From Lineolata rhizophorae (Eukaryota; Ascomycota; Dothideomycetes; Lineolatales; Lineolataceae): DNA of 64,000 bases. The stretch lies in contig MU001675.1 of NCBI GenBank assembly GCA_010093515.1, forward strand, positions 825,371 through 889,370, read 5' to 3'. The translations under genes were made by a program, and so were the position numbers. The notes below the pieces were generated by a model. It did no database searches. It saw only the letters and a list, made by a program, of their open reading frames with translations, and was not told the origin of the DNA. Shown in pieces: positions 34,501 through 47,061 of this stretch (position 1 is its first letter; every line of letters begins with the position of its first letter).

Positions 34501-36450
34501 TTTTGTGGGTGATTCCGCGAGATACACGACGCTCAACCGAGCAGTACCTTCTTCCACGCTCAGTAATCTGTCGCAAGTCGCAATTGTAAGCTGAGCTAGA
34601 ATAGGTGCCGACGGACGCACAACCACAGAAGGCGGCCTTGCCATCTTGCTGTTACTGCGTGAGGCCCCGTTGCCGAGATTGGACGCGATGGCAAGCGAGA
34701 AAAATTGGAGCCTGCTTCTACATACATACACACCTATACGGAGTAGGTACACGTAGAATATACGAAATGGCGCAGCGCGCGATGACTCAGGGCATTGATG
34801 GGTCCTTGCTCCTGCGGGGCGGGAGAGTGTCGTAAAGCGTATCCAAGCCACACCGTGGAAGATCTCGATTGCTCAATTAGGATAAGGATGCGGGGCCAAG
34901 AGTTTCTGGAACGCAGAGTGGCCAATCCCGCGAGCATGTTTCGGGTCTGCCTGATGGAGACGCCCCTTCATTTATTCCCAGAAAAGAGTGCCCAGGCGGA
35001 CGAAAAAGCGTACTAGGTTTGCATGCTTATCACACCGTCAACATTTGCGAAGGAGAGGCTAAAAACCCCGGCGAAGAGAAGGAGCGAGAGAAGGCGCCAG
35101 TAATGTCCGTGTTGCGGACGAAAGTATTGAGCCCGCTGGCGACGAAAAATGCTTGATAGCGTAAGCACGACGAAGCACCTGATGACTGACGGCTGCAAAC
35201 CGGTGAACGGCAAGGCAGTGGTCGTAAAAGCCACGCGAACCCCCATAGGACATTCGGCGCGTTTTTCTTGACTAGCGCATCAATGGTGGCATGTAATCAG
35301 GCAGCAGTCGATTTGACGTACATACAACACATGGAGGGGGTTGAGGGCCACAGGGCGTTGGCGTGACTCCGTGCGAGGGGCGAGTCTCGCAGGCGATCTC
35401 GGCCAGTAACGCGGCCGTTGGCAGAGTAATCAAATGACCTCTTTGCACGTGCACGCGGGAGGTGTTCTCGAACGGACGCACGATGCGTAGAGGACGTGGC
35501 TGAGGAGGCCGGGCAGCCTCGATCCAATGCGAACAATGCGCGATTAAGGCTGAGCGGAGAAGAATCGGCGACGTCAACGACCTCAGGGAGCCAAGGCAAG
35601 CCCGCAAGGTTTCCTGGGCTGAGGGTCGGCGAGCCTCTGGCGACAACTCGCCGGCGCGCAGTCGGCGAGTCGGACCCGGGGCCAGCAAAAGCGCCGACCG
35701 CAGACGGTCACGGTGCGCGTAAAGGGGAAAAGACCACGCTCGGCCAGCTGGGTACCACACTCGGGTAGCTTCTACAACTTACTCCGTACGTATCCCGTAT
35801 ACCGTCGATGGCGGCAGCAGCACCTGTTCCGCTGGGCCTTGAGCCGGGAGCCTGCAAGCCGCCAGCGACGCACGAGGCGCGTTATTAATCCCGCGGTAAG
35901 GAGCCAGCCAGCTGCACCGTTCTGAATAATGCTGGCGTTGCTCGCGTCTTGTGCACAAGGTCGGCTTTTAGATCAGTCCCGAGCCCGGACGGATCCTGTT
36001 CCGGTGCTGCTGCGCGGTGTTGACAGGGGTGGCTCCCACCCCCCCCGGGCTTCGGTCGAAAGCGACAAGCCCGACCGAATGGTTGCCCGTTTCGCACGAG
36101 AAGCTGTTCCCGACGCCAGACGGGCTTTGCAAAAGGCGCTATCCTTCCTACTCAGCATTATTACGGTATCGCCGTACTAGCCATGGTACAGGGCGCCTGG
36201 GACGTGTCCTGGGATATAATAGTGCCAGCCCACCCAGCCCCCAAGTCCTCGGTTTGGTTTGGATGCCCTCCATACTTTTCCTTGCCGAGCCATCCAAGAC
36301 TTCTCCAGAGGCAACGGGAGCCTGCGCCTTCACATTCGCATCTCCTGATATATATGTTCTTCAATTGTATATCTATCCGCCCTTTCGACCCCCTCCCGCT
36401 CCCCTGACCCTACCAAGACGCCTCCCTGCTGGGAGTCCCAACTAGCCACC
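31525..36450. other. Large gene-free stretch upstream of a Zn2Cys6 gene
   Basis: At 4.9 kb this is the longest interval without a supported gene. It holds the WSS1 upstream region at the left and the upstream region of the transcription factor at the right. Open frames here (31967-32410, 33672-34292 of 206 codons, 35272-35760) have no motif and shared low quality. TACGGAGTA/TACTCCGTA lies at 34737-34745 and 35780-35788. No terminal inverted repeats, transposase motifs or RNA genes were recognised. It may be a long regulatory region or a decayed insertion; I cannot decide. Confidence 0.4.
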
Positions 36451-37501
36451 ATGTCTATGCCTTCAGGAGCCGCTTCGGTCGATAACACCGAGAACAACAT
36501 TAGAAAACGTGTTTGCAAAGCTTGCGATCGTTGTCGTCTGAAGAAGTCTAAGGTTCGCAACCTTCATTAAATTCGATCAATCTGTTCTTTTCACTCTTCA
36601 GTGGCTTACAATACTTCAGTGTGATGGCGCTAGCCCTTGCAGCCGGTGTAAAGCGGACAACGCCATTTGCGTATTTGGCGAACGAAAGAAGTCGCATGAT
36701 AAGGTGTATCCTAAAGGGTGAGTGGTCAATCGCGCCGAAAGGAGCCGTGAGAGACTTGTAGAATTGAGACTGACAGAGCACTACAGATATGTAGAGATGC
36801 TTGAACAACAACAGGCCCAGCTCGTTGCTGCTATGCGAGAACTCTATCGCCGGATACAGGCTGGTGAGCGTTGGCCTGGTTCACCTCTTGAGGAGCAACC
36901 TGGCGGCCATCCTCTCACTCATGATATTCTCGAACGCCTTGACCTCCTTCATATTAAGGTGGACGGAGCTCCGCACTTTGAGGGTTTTGAAGAGAACCCG
37001 GCGCTCATGCAACGCAAGCTGCTGGAGGGCGGCGCAACCTTAATGCGCCGGCGAGGTTCTACGAGCTCCGAATCGGACCATAGCCATGCAGCTTCGCCTT
37101 CTTCCTACGGCACTCCGACGTCGCAATCGATCTCACATGTTGATTTCTCGAAGCACGCGGCACCACCGACGCCGCCGATGAACAGTCCTTTCCCTAGGCA
37201 GTCCCAACTAGCTCCCAATATGAAGGTCGCGCCACAATTCCCTATGCCGAGCGCCATGATGCGCAGCGGACTGGATCCCGCGCAACTTATGCGGTCCTCA
37301 TGGGCAGTCCAAGAGCCTACCCTGGACGACGGAGCGATGGAGTACATGAACAACCAGTACGAGGGCCCGGTCTCTTTCGACACGCCCATGGCCTTCGACG
37401 GCTTCGCTTCGCAACCTCCAATATCGACATCGCTAGATTGGCCCGAGGCCGCAGAGATCGATTTTAACAATTTTATCAATCCGGTACCAAGTTGCACCTG
37501 A
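36451..37501 (+). CDS. Zn2Cys6 transcription factor without middle homology region
   Basis: Exons 36451-36552, 36620-36717 and 36787-37501; 304 aa. The Gal4-type binuclear zinc cluster is C-x2-C-x6-C-x5-C-x2-C-x6-C: CDRCRLKKSKC before and across intron 1, then DGASPCSRCKADNAIC. The first intron thus cuts the finger between its Lys and third Cys, with donor GTTCGC, weaker than usual. The linker ERKKSHDKVYPKGYVEMLEQ leads into a short coiled coil (QQQAQLVAAMRELYRRIQAG), the usual dimerisation element. The remainder is Ser/Pro/Met-rich with an acidic end (DWPEAAEIDFNNFINPVP) that could activate transcription. The long fungal-specific transcription factor domain is absent, so this is one of the small Zn2Cys6 proteins. 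The start has a good context (CCACCATGTC). The target genes are unknown; the adjacent epimerase is not an argument. Confidence 0.9.
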
Positions 37502-38928
37502 CCAGGTCCATTTGTTACGGTTGGGCCCATCTGGGATGGCTTTTTGACTTTTTGTGGCGTTCGCGGGAAACCTGGTCAGCTTACGGCTGGGCTAACGGCG
37601 TAACTTGTTTGCACCTTTTCGGGTAAATGATTGTTCTTCGTCCATTTTTGTCCTTTCGCTTTTTAGCCCGCAGTTCTTGGGGCCAAAATTCTAAGCTCGC
37701 GTTTATTGTGGCCGGCGCATGCGGTCGAGTAGAGAGGTTTTCCAGCCCTTTTGCATTGCGTCAAATGTATCCTAGGTTTCCACCTTCACGGCTGCTTCGC
37801 GTTGGGGCGTTTTTTTTTTTCCTGCAGCTGTTCATCACTTGTCCACTTTTCCCCTTTCGCTGACGAATCAACACCGACCAATCAAGTTGCATCGAAGCTC
37901 GACGAAGGAGGTGGAGCACACCACATAATGATAATGTTATCTGCTCAACAGACCACTCAACTCTTCATTCCTCTTAGCGCTAAAGCACCACATTAGGTCT
38001 ATGAGGTGATGCCGAAGCAATGATGATGAAAGGGCTCGCGCAAGCTCCGGCCTGCGCATGAAGACTGTAACGGCAAGTCTTGCGCAAACTAACATTACGG
38101 CCGTACTCTGGTCTTGGTTGCAGGGCTGAAGAGTTCTAGAGACAACTTGTCGACATACGAGGTATCTAGGCAGTGCCTAGTTGCTACGCAGTCGCATGGT
38201 GGCTCAGGTGCTCCTACGGTTGGCGGCGGATCACTGATCACTCAGGTCAGACCGCGGTTGGCCAGCTAGGTACTTGTACTACTCGTGCTGTACCGTCCGG
38301 CCGTAGGGCGCTCCGAACATCGCTACCGGAGACGTTAGCGGGAAACGTTCGTAGCGCAGGAATCACGAAGGTAAGCTTGTGCGTCCCGTTCCCGCACGTT
38401 GATTGGCTGTTCGGCTGGACGCCCGGGATCCTCGCGCTTATACAGCAGGGTCATGTCGAGCATTAGACTTGAAAGTATATCGCGGCCTCCGCGTAAGGTG
38501 TTGGTATGCGCAAAGAAGTGTGGGGTCCAAGAGGATTGGTGATAGAAGCTCGAGTGTTCCCCCTTGCCTCAGTTTCACCTTTAATTTTTCGCGTCCTTCA
38601 GTGGAAGGTCGCCTACTTTCTCTATCTTTCAACATGACCTCTTCAGGTGCCACGAGGAGCCTCCGCACCGCCGGAGAAATTGAGGGCCGTGCCTTCAGCC
38701 TAAACTCGCACCTCCACACGCCAGACTGAGAAGCGTGAAAGAACACGGTCAACGTATAAGCATCAAAAATCCTCGAAAGCGAAATCGCACCGGCGACAAT
38801 TCATACAATTGCAAATAAAGCTGTTGTTAGTCTGACAAGTTGGAGCATTAAATAGGTAGGCAGCTGCACTGCACAACAGTAAAAGCCTGAATTGCCGCTG
38901 ATATACTGCGTTAACCCCAGATATCACA
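37502..38928. other. Intergenic
   Basis: This is the 3' flank of the Zn2Cys6 gene and the upstream region of the epimerase. Repeated CCTAG/CTAGG and GTAC words occur at about 38160-38290 (TCTAGGCAGTGCCTAG and AGCTAGGTACTTGTAC). No gene seen. Confidence 0.5.
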
Positions 38929-39989
38929 ATGGCTCCGTCATTAGATGCGCCTTTCAAGTTCCTGTCTCTCGGGGCAATCATCCAGGAATTCAATGTCAGC
39001 GGACTGAACATCGTGCAGGGGTTTCCTACCGCCGAGGACTACAAGAAATACAATGCGCCCTTCTTTGGAGAGGTCATCGGCCGAGTCGCAAACCGCGTCT
39101 CTGGCGCGCGCATCAACAACTTGAACGGCAAGTCGTACCAGCTCGCCGCCAACAATGGTCCAAACTCATTGCACGGTGGCCCCATGGGATGGGGGAAGAG
39201 AGAGTTCGAGGGGCCGATCCTAGTCAATCGGGACGGCAAAGAGTCCGTGCTGTTCAAATACAAGAGTCCAGATGGCGAGGAGGGCTACCCTGGAACAGTT
39301 GAGTTGCGGGTGTGGTACAAGCCGTCAATCGATGAGAGTGGCCCAACACCGGTAATAGTGTTGGAGACGGAATATGAAGCGGAGTTGGTGGACGACAGCG
39401 TGGAAGAGACGGCTGTAGCTGTGACAAACCACAGGTCTGTAATTGAAAAAGCACTATGTCCCTTTGGCCTACTGACGTATCGAAAAGCTACTTCAACCTC
39501 TCCGGTCTGCCAACAATAGCCGGCACAGTGGCTACACTTTCGACCAAAAAATACATGGTCGTAGACGATGGTGATATTCCTACAGGCCCCATCGAGGACT
39601 TTCCGGGAATTCAAGCCGGCCAGCCATTTGTTCTCGGTGAAGTCGAACCCGACATCGATCACTGCTTCATTATGAACATGGACCCGAAGTCAGTTCCTCT
39701 GGACACACGAGGAGAGCCACTCCAGACACTGGCGAAGTTCTATCACCAAGGGTCAAAGGTACACTTGGAAGTGCAGAGCACGGAGCCGGCATTCCAGTTC
39801 TACACGGGCAAGTATATCGACGTACCCGCTGTGGAGGGTGTACCGGCACGTGGTGCGCGGGCCGGTTTCTGCGTTGAGCCTAGCCGTTATGTGAACGCCG
39901 TGAACGTTGACGAGTGGAAAGGCATGGTTCTCCTGAAACGCGGTCAAGTCTGGGGAAGTCGGATGGTGTATCGGGGATACGTTGAGTAG
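38929..39989 (+). CDS. Aldose 1-epimerase (galactose mutarotase-like)
   Basis: Exons 38929-39434 and 39488-39989; 335 aa, the family's usual length. It interconverts the alpha and beta anomers of aldoses such as glucose and galactose in the cytosol. Visible motifs are GEVIGRVANRVSGARI (sugar-binding Asn-Arg), NNGPNSLHGGPMGWGKREFE (conserved His of LHGG), TNHSYFNLSG, in which His is the catalytic acid and whose codons span the intron, EPDIDHCF, and GFCVEPSRYVNAVN with the catalytic base Glu. Residues 1-10 are short and hydrophilic, so no signal peptide is predicted. The intron has a GTCTGT donor and an AAAAG acceptor, both weak, but the joined product gives the conserved NHSYFNL exactly. Fungal genomes usually hold several paralogues. 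Confidence 0.93.
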
Positions 39990-42926
39990 GCCGTCCAGTC
40001 CGCGGACATTCCGAGAACAAACAACGGCCTCGGCGGCTCTTTTGGAGCTTCCGGACGAAAATCGTCGACTCCGTACTCCGTACGCCGCTGGCGGAGAGGG
40101 ATTTGTTTTGAATGTACCGGTACCTCGCGCTAGGCGTCGAATAGAATATCTCGCGCAACTGTGCGCATGACAAGTTCCGCTCCGGCGCTAGCTGGGCACT
40201 TTTTTGCGATGATGTACAGCCTGGGGTGCGCAGACGGCGGAGCGTTTTGGCGAACGGACGAAGAAATGCGGTATTTTCGCCAATCGTCGCCGTAGGGCTC
40301 GCTGAGTTTGCAATTCAAGGTCCCGGCCCACGGCGCTGTCACACATCCGAATCCGAAGGCTTGGCGGCCTGTCGGCGCTCGGAACCGGCGCCCTCGCGCC
40401 GCGGGCGGGCGCATCCACTAGCGACGCCATGGAACTTGCCGACGTCGCCATCCCCACGATGCGGCGGGCGCCAGCCCACACCGGCGCCCGGGAGCCGGGT
40501 GGCTAGGCTGCCGGGCGCCCCAGGTCGCCACGGCCGTAACTTTTCGGTTTGATTTCCTCTCGTGAAAACAAAGAGACACGCAAGACGAAGCTAATTTCTC
40601 TGGACCGGGCGTATTTCGTATGCGATGCGACGCGACAACATGTGGCTATGTTCGCTGCGCGCCTCCAGAGCGTGCTTGGACCGTACTACGTACTCTATAC
40701 TCCTTACGCCCCAATCGAGCGCAAGGTTCGCCTTATGAGGCTAAGCCCGTGAGCCCCAACCGAGATGCCGCGCTGCGAATTCTATCCGTCGCCGAGCTGG
40801 CTCGAGCGGTCGAAGATTAAAGATCGAACCAGAAACGCACACGGCGCGCTCGCAGCCAGCCCCACCTTGAGCGCTGCAGGACGGATGGAACCCCCCCCCT
40901 GCAAGGCGAAGCAAGCAGGAAGACGCAGCAAGCCTGCGTCTGGGATGCTAGTCCAATGGTGAGAAGGCAAATTCCGACCAGGCTAGACTTGCCCCGCTGT
41001 TGATGGCGAACATGAGAGAAAAAAGAGGGAGAGGTCTCGTGGATGATGCGAGCGTGGGCGCGGCTGCGAAAGGCTCGAAAGGGCAAACGGATCGAGGCAG
41101 ATCATCTCCGCAATGTCGTCGGTTTGTACTAGCCGCCGACCAGCCGACCACACGATGTCCCTTTTTGGGGCCGCGCGCTCTCGGAAGTTTTGAGCGGCCG
41201 GTGACTCGGCCTTGCTCCTGTCGGCGCGTCTAAACTTCTCCCTGCTGAGCGTCATGTCAGGTCCCCTCGACGGGACTTGATCCCGTGGCCCAAGCTCCAA
41301 CACCTCTAACGGGCCATGGCGAAGTTACTCCCATCGTGAGCCGATATTTGCCCGACTAAGTCGCGATCTCCGTAAGTCGAAGATGCTACATAAAATCACT
41401 CATCTAGTTTAGAAAGCGCTTCAATGATCTGCGCCGGTGCCGGTTTGCCGGCGTTAATTAAGTCTGCGGTGGCTCAATAATCCTCACCCAAAACGTCTAT
41501 TCTCCGTTCTTGGGCTTTGGTCTGGCGATAGCTCTTCAACCCTAATACGCAGACCTTGGTAGAAGAGTATTTTTTTTTCGGCTCTCTTTTCTTCATATCA
41601 GACGTCACATATTACGCGTGGCATTGACCTATATCCGGTCCGGTTTTATCTACCGAGGCCTGACGTCTTCGCCATTCATCGCATTTCTCTCCTGTTCCTC
41701 GGGCCCAAAGGTTGAACGTCATTGGTACCTTTTGAAATCGAACGTCCGATGTTGGTCGCCGAATGAGGCCCGTATGAAGTGCACCGAGTGCTCGTAGCAT
41801 GGTTCCATACAAGGCAGAAGCTTTATTGGCCGGACCAGTCGACTGTGGCGTTTGTGCTACTTATTTGGTATTGTGGATCTACGATTACAGCCAAGATTAA
41901 TACGCTTTGTGGAAAGCTAACATAGATCCCCCTATAATTCCATACTAATCTAGATCTTCTTTACTATTCTACGTCATAGATTAAACTTCCGGTCTTTTTC
42001 AGTAGAGGAGCAGTAAAGTCAACGACGGAAGCAATCTATGATCAAGCTATGAAACAAAACTATGGAATCCATATCCTAGGTTCATAACTTACAATTTCTA
42101 TTTAGTGGCACGAACCATATCGTGTCATCCGATGAAATGATTGTGTGGTACAGCATGTTTTCATATCAATTCTGATTCGCCCATTCGAGCCTTTATGCCA
42201 GGGACATTAAGCATGTGAAGTTCTCACACTCTCAGTCGCAATTATTATACCTTGGTAGCCGACTAGGCAAATAAGGGGGTGTAACCGTCAACGAACCTTT
42301 CAGCCGCGTTTTGGGACCTGTTTTGCTAGGTTTGTTGTCTCGAACGAGATCAGGAGATATCTAGCGATACGGGTTGCAGGCCACGCGGGTCCGTTGGGGC
42401 CACTCCTACTCCTCTCAGAGATAAACTCACTTTATGCACCGCTCGGTACAATCGCTACGAGAAGAATCTCGAGGTGTTGTTATTGTATTTTTTTTTTCTT
42501 CAAAGGGAAAAATTTCCTGTAGCGACGGCGAGGTTGAGTCATGGACTGGTCTAGATGATTGCCCTACAGCCGGAGGGCGTCACTTGACCCGTAGTTGATC
42601 GCCGTCCAAAATATTTACCGCTCTAGACACCGCCAGCTTTCAATTGCGGGGAATAGAGAAGGCGACAGCTAGGCATGATACGTACCCCGTTAACACGGGA
42701 AACGGAGAATTCTTTTCTCCTAGCGCAGACTGGACTGCCAACAAATTCTCACCTTTAACAATTTCAGTCACGGTCACTCAAGTGAAATCAATAGATCTCG
42801 GTCAATATTTGTTCGTTTGAGTATAGACATATAATGCAGAATTGGATACATGGCTTTTAATCCAACCCATCCAAAGGTGCTGAATAGTACGGGGATTGAT
42901 CCCTATATTCTACAGAATCGCCGTTT
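39990..42926. other. Intergenic, 2.9 kb
   Basis: This holds convergent 3' flanks of the epimerase (+) and the TRP channel (-). GACTCCGTACTCCGTA lies at 40067-40082. From about 41340 to 42850 the sequence is AT-rich with no coding frame. A hairpin resembling a tRNA T arm is at 41270-41286 (see rejected items). No gene seen. Confidence 0.45.
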
Positions 42927-45409
42927 CTACCATATACTCGGCCTTGAGGGAAAGACTCTCGTAGCGCTAGACATGCGCCTCCGCCGCGGGTTCAAGCTTC
43001 TCCCGTCGGCCCGCGGGGAAAGCGAGCGATCGCCCGTGAAGGTCCTCGGCGGCTGCATGAAGCCATTGGACAAGATGTTGTCCTCCTCGTCCACGATGTC
43101 CACCTCCTCGATCTCGTCAATGATGGCCTGCGGCGGGTCCACCTCGAAGACGGCCTGGACGTCGCCGTGCACCGAGAACTGCGACCAGTTCCACGACGAC
43201 AGCCACGACCTCCGGGCGCCGGGCCCGGACGCGTGAAGCTTCCGCTTGGTCGTGCGCCACAGGTGCGACCGCTCGTATAGGCTGATGATGAGCAGCAAGG
43301 GGGCGTTGAGCGTGCGGACGCAGACGACGTTGATCTTGTGGAACCAGCGCGGGGACAGGACGAACTTGAGGGGCAGGAGGACGACCATGGCGAGGATGTT
43401 GAAGGGGGGCCGGTAGGCGAAGATGGCGTCGGACTTGACGCCCTCGAAGGTGAGGACCGCGCGGCGGAACTGGATCTCGGCCGTGGCGTCGGCGACGATC
43501 TTGGCGAAGGTGTTGCTCAGGATGGACACGAGGATGGTCAGGAAGAGCGTGTTGCCGAGGAAGGCGAAGGCGACCATGAGGGCCGGTCCCAGGACCAGGT
43601 CGAACTCGGGCGACCGCTGGATGCCCGTCCCGTCCAGCCCGAACCAGATCCATAGCATCCACTTCGATATGGTGACGGCGTCGGGCATCTCGGGCGCGGG
43701 CTCCCCCGCGGGCACCTTGGGGTACGTTAGCCACTTCATGGCGAGCAGGAAGCCGGCGAAGCACCAGACGGCCAGGGCCGTCAGCGAGGTGAAGTCGCCC
43801 ATCATGGCCCGCAGCGACACGAAGAGCATGTTCTCGGGCATGAGGTTGAAGGCGAGGCGGGGCAGGAGGACGGGTGCGGCGATGGAGAGCAGGTCGAGCG
43901 CGGTGCGGCCGTGGCGCACGTCGTCGGTGACGAAGCCGTGCACGCGCACGATCACGTAGGCTAGGTAGATGGCCACGAAGGCGACGTCGAGGAAGGACCA
44001 CAGGTTCTGCGTGTGCACATGCCAGCCGTGCTCGAGCATGGACGCGAACTCGTCCAGCACCCAGCCGGCCGCGTACACGATGAAGGCGACCTCGTAGCCC
44101 GTTAGCACCAGGTGGTTGCGGTGCGTCATGGCCAGGAAGTAGAGCACCAGCAGCACGAAGAACTGGCACACCTCGATGATGCTGCGGATCCGCGGCACGA
44201 TGAGCCGGTACTGGTTCAGCAGCGGCGCCTTACGCGGGTCGTACAGGCAGATCGGCTTGCGCTTGTAGTGGTCTGGCAGGATGTCGATAAAGGACGTCGG
44301 CGTGTACACGATCCTGCCCCGATACACGGCGTCCACGACCTTTTGGCAAGCCGTCCCCGCTAAGAAGGCTTTGCTCTCAGATATTATGCCGATCTCCAGC
44401 GCGCAACAGGTCCGCTCGCTGCTGGAGCGCTTTTGTATCGACCATTGCATCATGTGCTTGCTGTCGCGGACGACCTCTTCCGGCGCATTCTGGAACGGCT
44501 CGAAGCCGGCAATGAGGATGTTTGCTAGCAAGAGCAACCCTTCCCGTCCACTGTTTTCTTCGTCGAAACGGCGGAGTATTTTGATAGCGAGGATCTCGCA
44601 CAGCGCAGCTCGGGAGCTATTGACGGTTTGGTGGTGCGCTTGGTATGACTGTTCTCGGAGGAATTGGACGCGATTGACGAGGAGACAGTATACTGAGTGA
44701 AAGAGTTAACCCGAGTTTGACGGACGTCAGGGACGGCAACGTGAGGAAGTCGTAGGAGCATCCAGGACGTCGACACGTTAGGAACAACTGTCACGCAGCA
44801 TTCGAACATCAAGCAGGCGCACGTAAAAATCTTGGATTGGGAACTACACGCTGCAAAGTCGGGAACAGATCCTGGGTATAGCTCTCGCCTACGGCCGCCG
44901 TTCTGATTCCAGGAAGCATGGACGTACCCACTGATATGTCGTCGGGGTCGAAGAAGCGGTCGACCAGTGGTTTCACGATGAGGACGTTCATTCGAGGCTC
45001 CTTCAATTGCTCGGGCGTGTAGGGATCGTCTGAAAATTGCTCGTGCCATTAGCGCGCCGTTGTGGTCGCTACCAGAGATGGACCGTCCTACCTATGCTTG
45101 CTCTCACGAGGCGCCGAATCCTGCGCGACTTGGTTAGTAGAGCCTCACGACGACATGTTTCTGACGGCCTCGGATCCACGGAGAACGAAGGAGGACCGCG
45201 CACCGATGGATCGTGGTGTATACCGGCAGGTCGGCGTGATTGTTGAAGTTGTTGGACGCGAGTGGCACGTGCTCGTCGGCAGCCTCGTCGGCGCCATCAG
45301 CCTGTTGTTCCTCGTCGTCGTCTCCGGCCAGGAAGCGCTCCTGCGCCTCTCGCGAGCGCGCGACGCGCAGCGCGTCGTGGAGGCTCCTGTTGGTCTCGGT
45401 GCGCTCCAT
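42927..45409 (-). CDS. Vacuolar TRP-type cation channel (YVC1/TRPY1-like)
   Basis: Complement of join(42927..44692, 44928..45029, 45092..45120, 45204..45409); 700 aa (yeast Yvc1 has 675). Yvc1 releases calcium from the vacuole in response to stretch, calcium and osmotic shock. The N-terminal domain is cytosolic: VYTTIHRIRRLVRASIDDPY spans the 29-nt exon 2, followed by MNVLIVKPLVDRFFDPDDIS and LLVNRVQFLREQSYQAHHQT. Six or more membrane segments lie at about 290-560. The pore region WFGLDGTGIQRSPEF precedes the last helix LFLTILVSILSNTFAKIVAD, which resembles the S6 gate of Yvc1. The tail has an acidic run (IIDEIEEVDIVDEEDNIL), which in yeast is the calcium-sensing element, then a basic Arg/Ser-rich end. 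Exon phases agree throughout. The 235-nt third intron is longer than its neighbours. Confidence 0.92.
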
Positions 45410-47061
45410 GGGCGAAGTCGACGGAGGAAGACGCGAAGATTTGGGCGCGCGAGGAACAAAGGAGATGGGGCTGGGATGGCCAGCTGAACACTGCCCAAGC
45501 TCGCTGATAAGGAAATGGCCGAGCGCCAGGATACATATGTATGTACATACTACGTATGTATGTAGCGCGCCTGATAAAGGGCTGGACCGGGCCGGATTGC
45601 TTCTTCCTGCTCCCCGCGAATCATGAAACGGGCTGCGTGCGTGGCGCATCGGCGCCGGGCGGTTCTCGGGCCCCAGGGTCCCTCACCTCAGGGGCGGACC
45701 CTGCACTTTATCGTCCGTCTCTTAACTGTTTGTTTGGTTCCACAGCTCGAAAAGAAAAGCTCGACGAAGCTGGAAGCTCGCCCACGAAAGCGATTGCGGC
45801 CGAACCTTCGGATGCTACGCGCCTCGGAGCCGTCCTTCGGGTGTCTGTGCTCTCGCGCGGCCATTCTGAAACGGCTTGCCGGCACGGGCTAGCTTGCACC
45901 GGGCTACTTGAAGTCATGATCGGCCTGCGCTTGGGATTGTCGAGATGCTGCGCGGGATGGGACAGGCGTTGAAGCAACGGACTCGCGTTCTCAAACGACA
46001 ATAGGGGGGGAGAAGGTGTGAGTCCTTTTGCGGTCTATCGCCTTGGTTTCATAAGCATCACCCGACGGCACCCTTTCGAAGGGCGTTGCGGGTGATGCGG
46101 GTGATGCAGGTGATTGGCGCGCCCGAACGTGACGATGAAGCTGCGGTCTCGGACCACGGGCGGCGCGATGGCTCGGGAGCTGCATGGCGGACGGATGACA
46201 AACATGGGCCGGGGGGCACGTAGCAGTGTAGCAATTCTCGGTCGAGCCAACTCGACCCGACTAAGCCCGGCAAGCCGTCTGACGGTGGTGATGCGGGCCG
46301 ACCAAGGTGCTTTTTCCACGAACGTCACGGGGGCCCGCTAACCGCAACTTCACGAGCGCCCCGGCCGCTCGCCAAGATCTGCCTGGCAATTTAGATATGA
46401 CGGGCGAACGAGGAGACGCTGCAGGAGATGTGTACATGTCGCGAGGGCGCGCAGGTCACGGTGCGTTTCCCGCGCTCCCTACTGCGTCCATCGTGCGCGG
46501 GCAGCTGGCCAACCACGGCGGCCCCCCCCCCGGCCGGCGTCCCTGGCGGCGTCGGAGCTTCGCCCTGACTAAAAATAACCGAGAGGGGCCGGCGGCACAC
46601 GCTATGCCCCCCGTTTCACGAGCGCAAAACACCCACTTTCTCCCCGTCCCGTGTGCAGACCGGCCTTCCGCACGAGGCGACAAGCTGTCTCCCTGCTCTC
46701 TGGGATCTGCACGGGTGCGCTGCGCTGTCGATCGGGGGCTGTTGTGTGTTTTGCGGACGGCTTGACTCCTGCACGCGAGACGGACGGAGGGTGTGTAAGT
46801 ATTTGCGATGCTGATGCCCTCCGCTGCTTCGCCCTCCGCAGCTGGCTCCCGACTCCTCTCGTGAGCAAGAGACCGGCCGCGCCGCCTCGAGCGAACGGCC
46901 TCCCCGCCGACGCCGCTCGCCGTCCTCGGACTCGGCCCTCTCTAGCCGTGATTCCTTTTCTTCGCGGCGCACCGTCCGAGCCGTTCCATCACCCCATCGT
47001 CGGTCGTTTCTGTTTCGCTTCTTTCCGTCATTTCACTCCATCCGTTCGTTTTCGCGCAGCC
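45410..47061. other. Intergenic, divergent upstream region
   Basis: This is the shared upstream DNA of the TRP channel (-) and the unnamed gene (+). An alternating purine-pyrimidine tract of TATGTA/TACATA words lies at about 45531-45564. The frame of the next gene stays open back to 46651, but that part is Arg/Pro-rich and unlike coding sequence. CTTTCC/TTCCGT-rich DNA precedes the ATG at 47062. No other gene seen. Confidence 0.5.

Noticed and set aside
41270-41286. Minus-strand hairpin ACGGG-ATCAAGT-CCCGT like a tRNA T arm
   Set aside because: The loop resembles TTCAAGT but starts with A, and no matching acceptor 5' strand, D arm or anticodon arm is found at the right spacing. At best a tRNA relic, more likely a chance palindrome.
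45531-45564. Alternating TATGTA/TACATA tract as a regulatory palindrome
   Set aside because: The two halves do not match as a perfect inverted repeat; simplest reading is a short degenerate microsatellite.
46651-47061. Upstream extension of the unnamed 595-aa protein frame
   Set aside because: The open frame continues but the translation is Cys/Arg/Pro-rich and the DNA becomes CT-rich like a 5' UTR; the ATG at 47062 has a better context.
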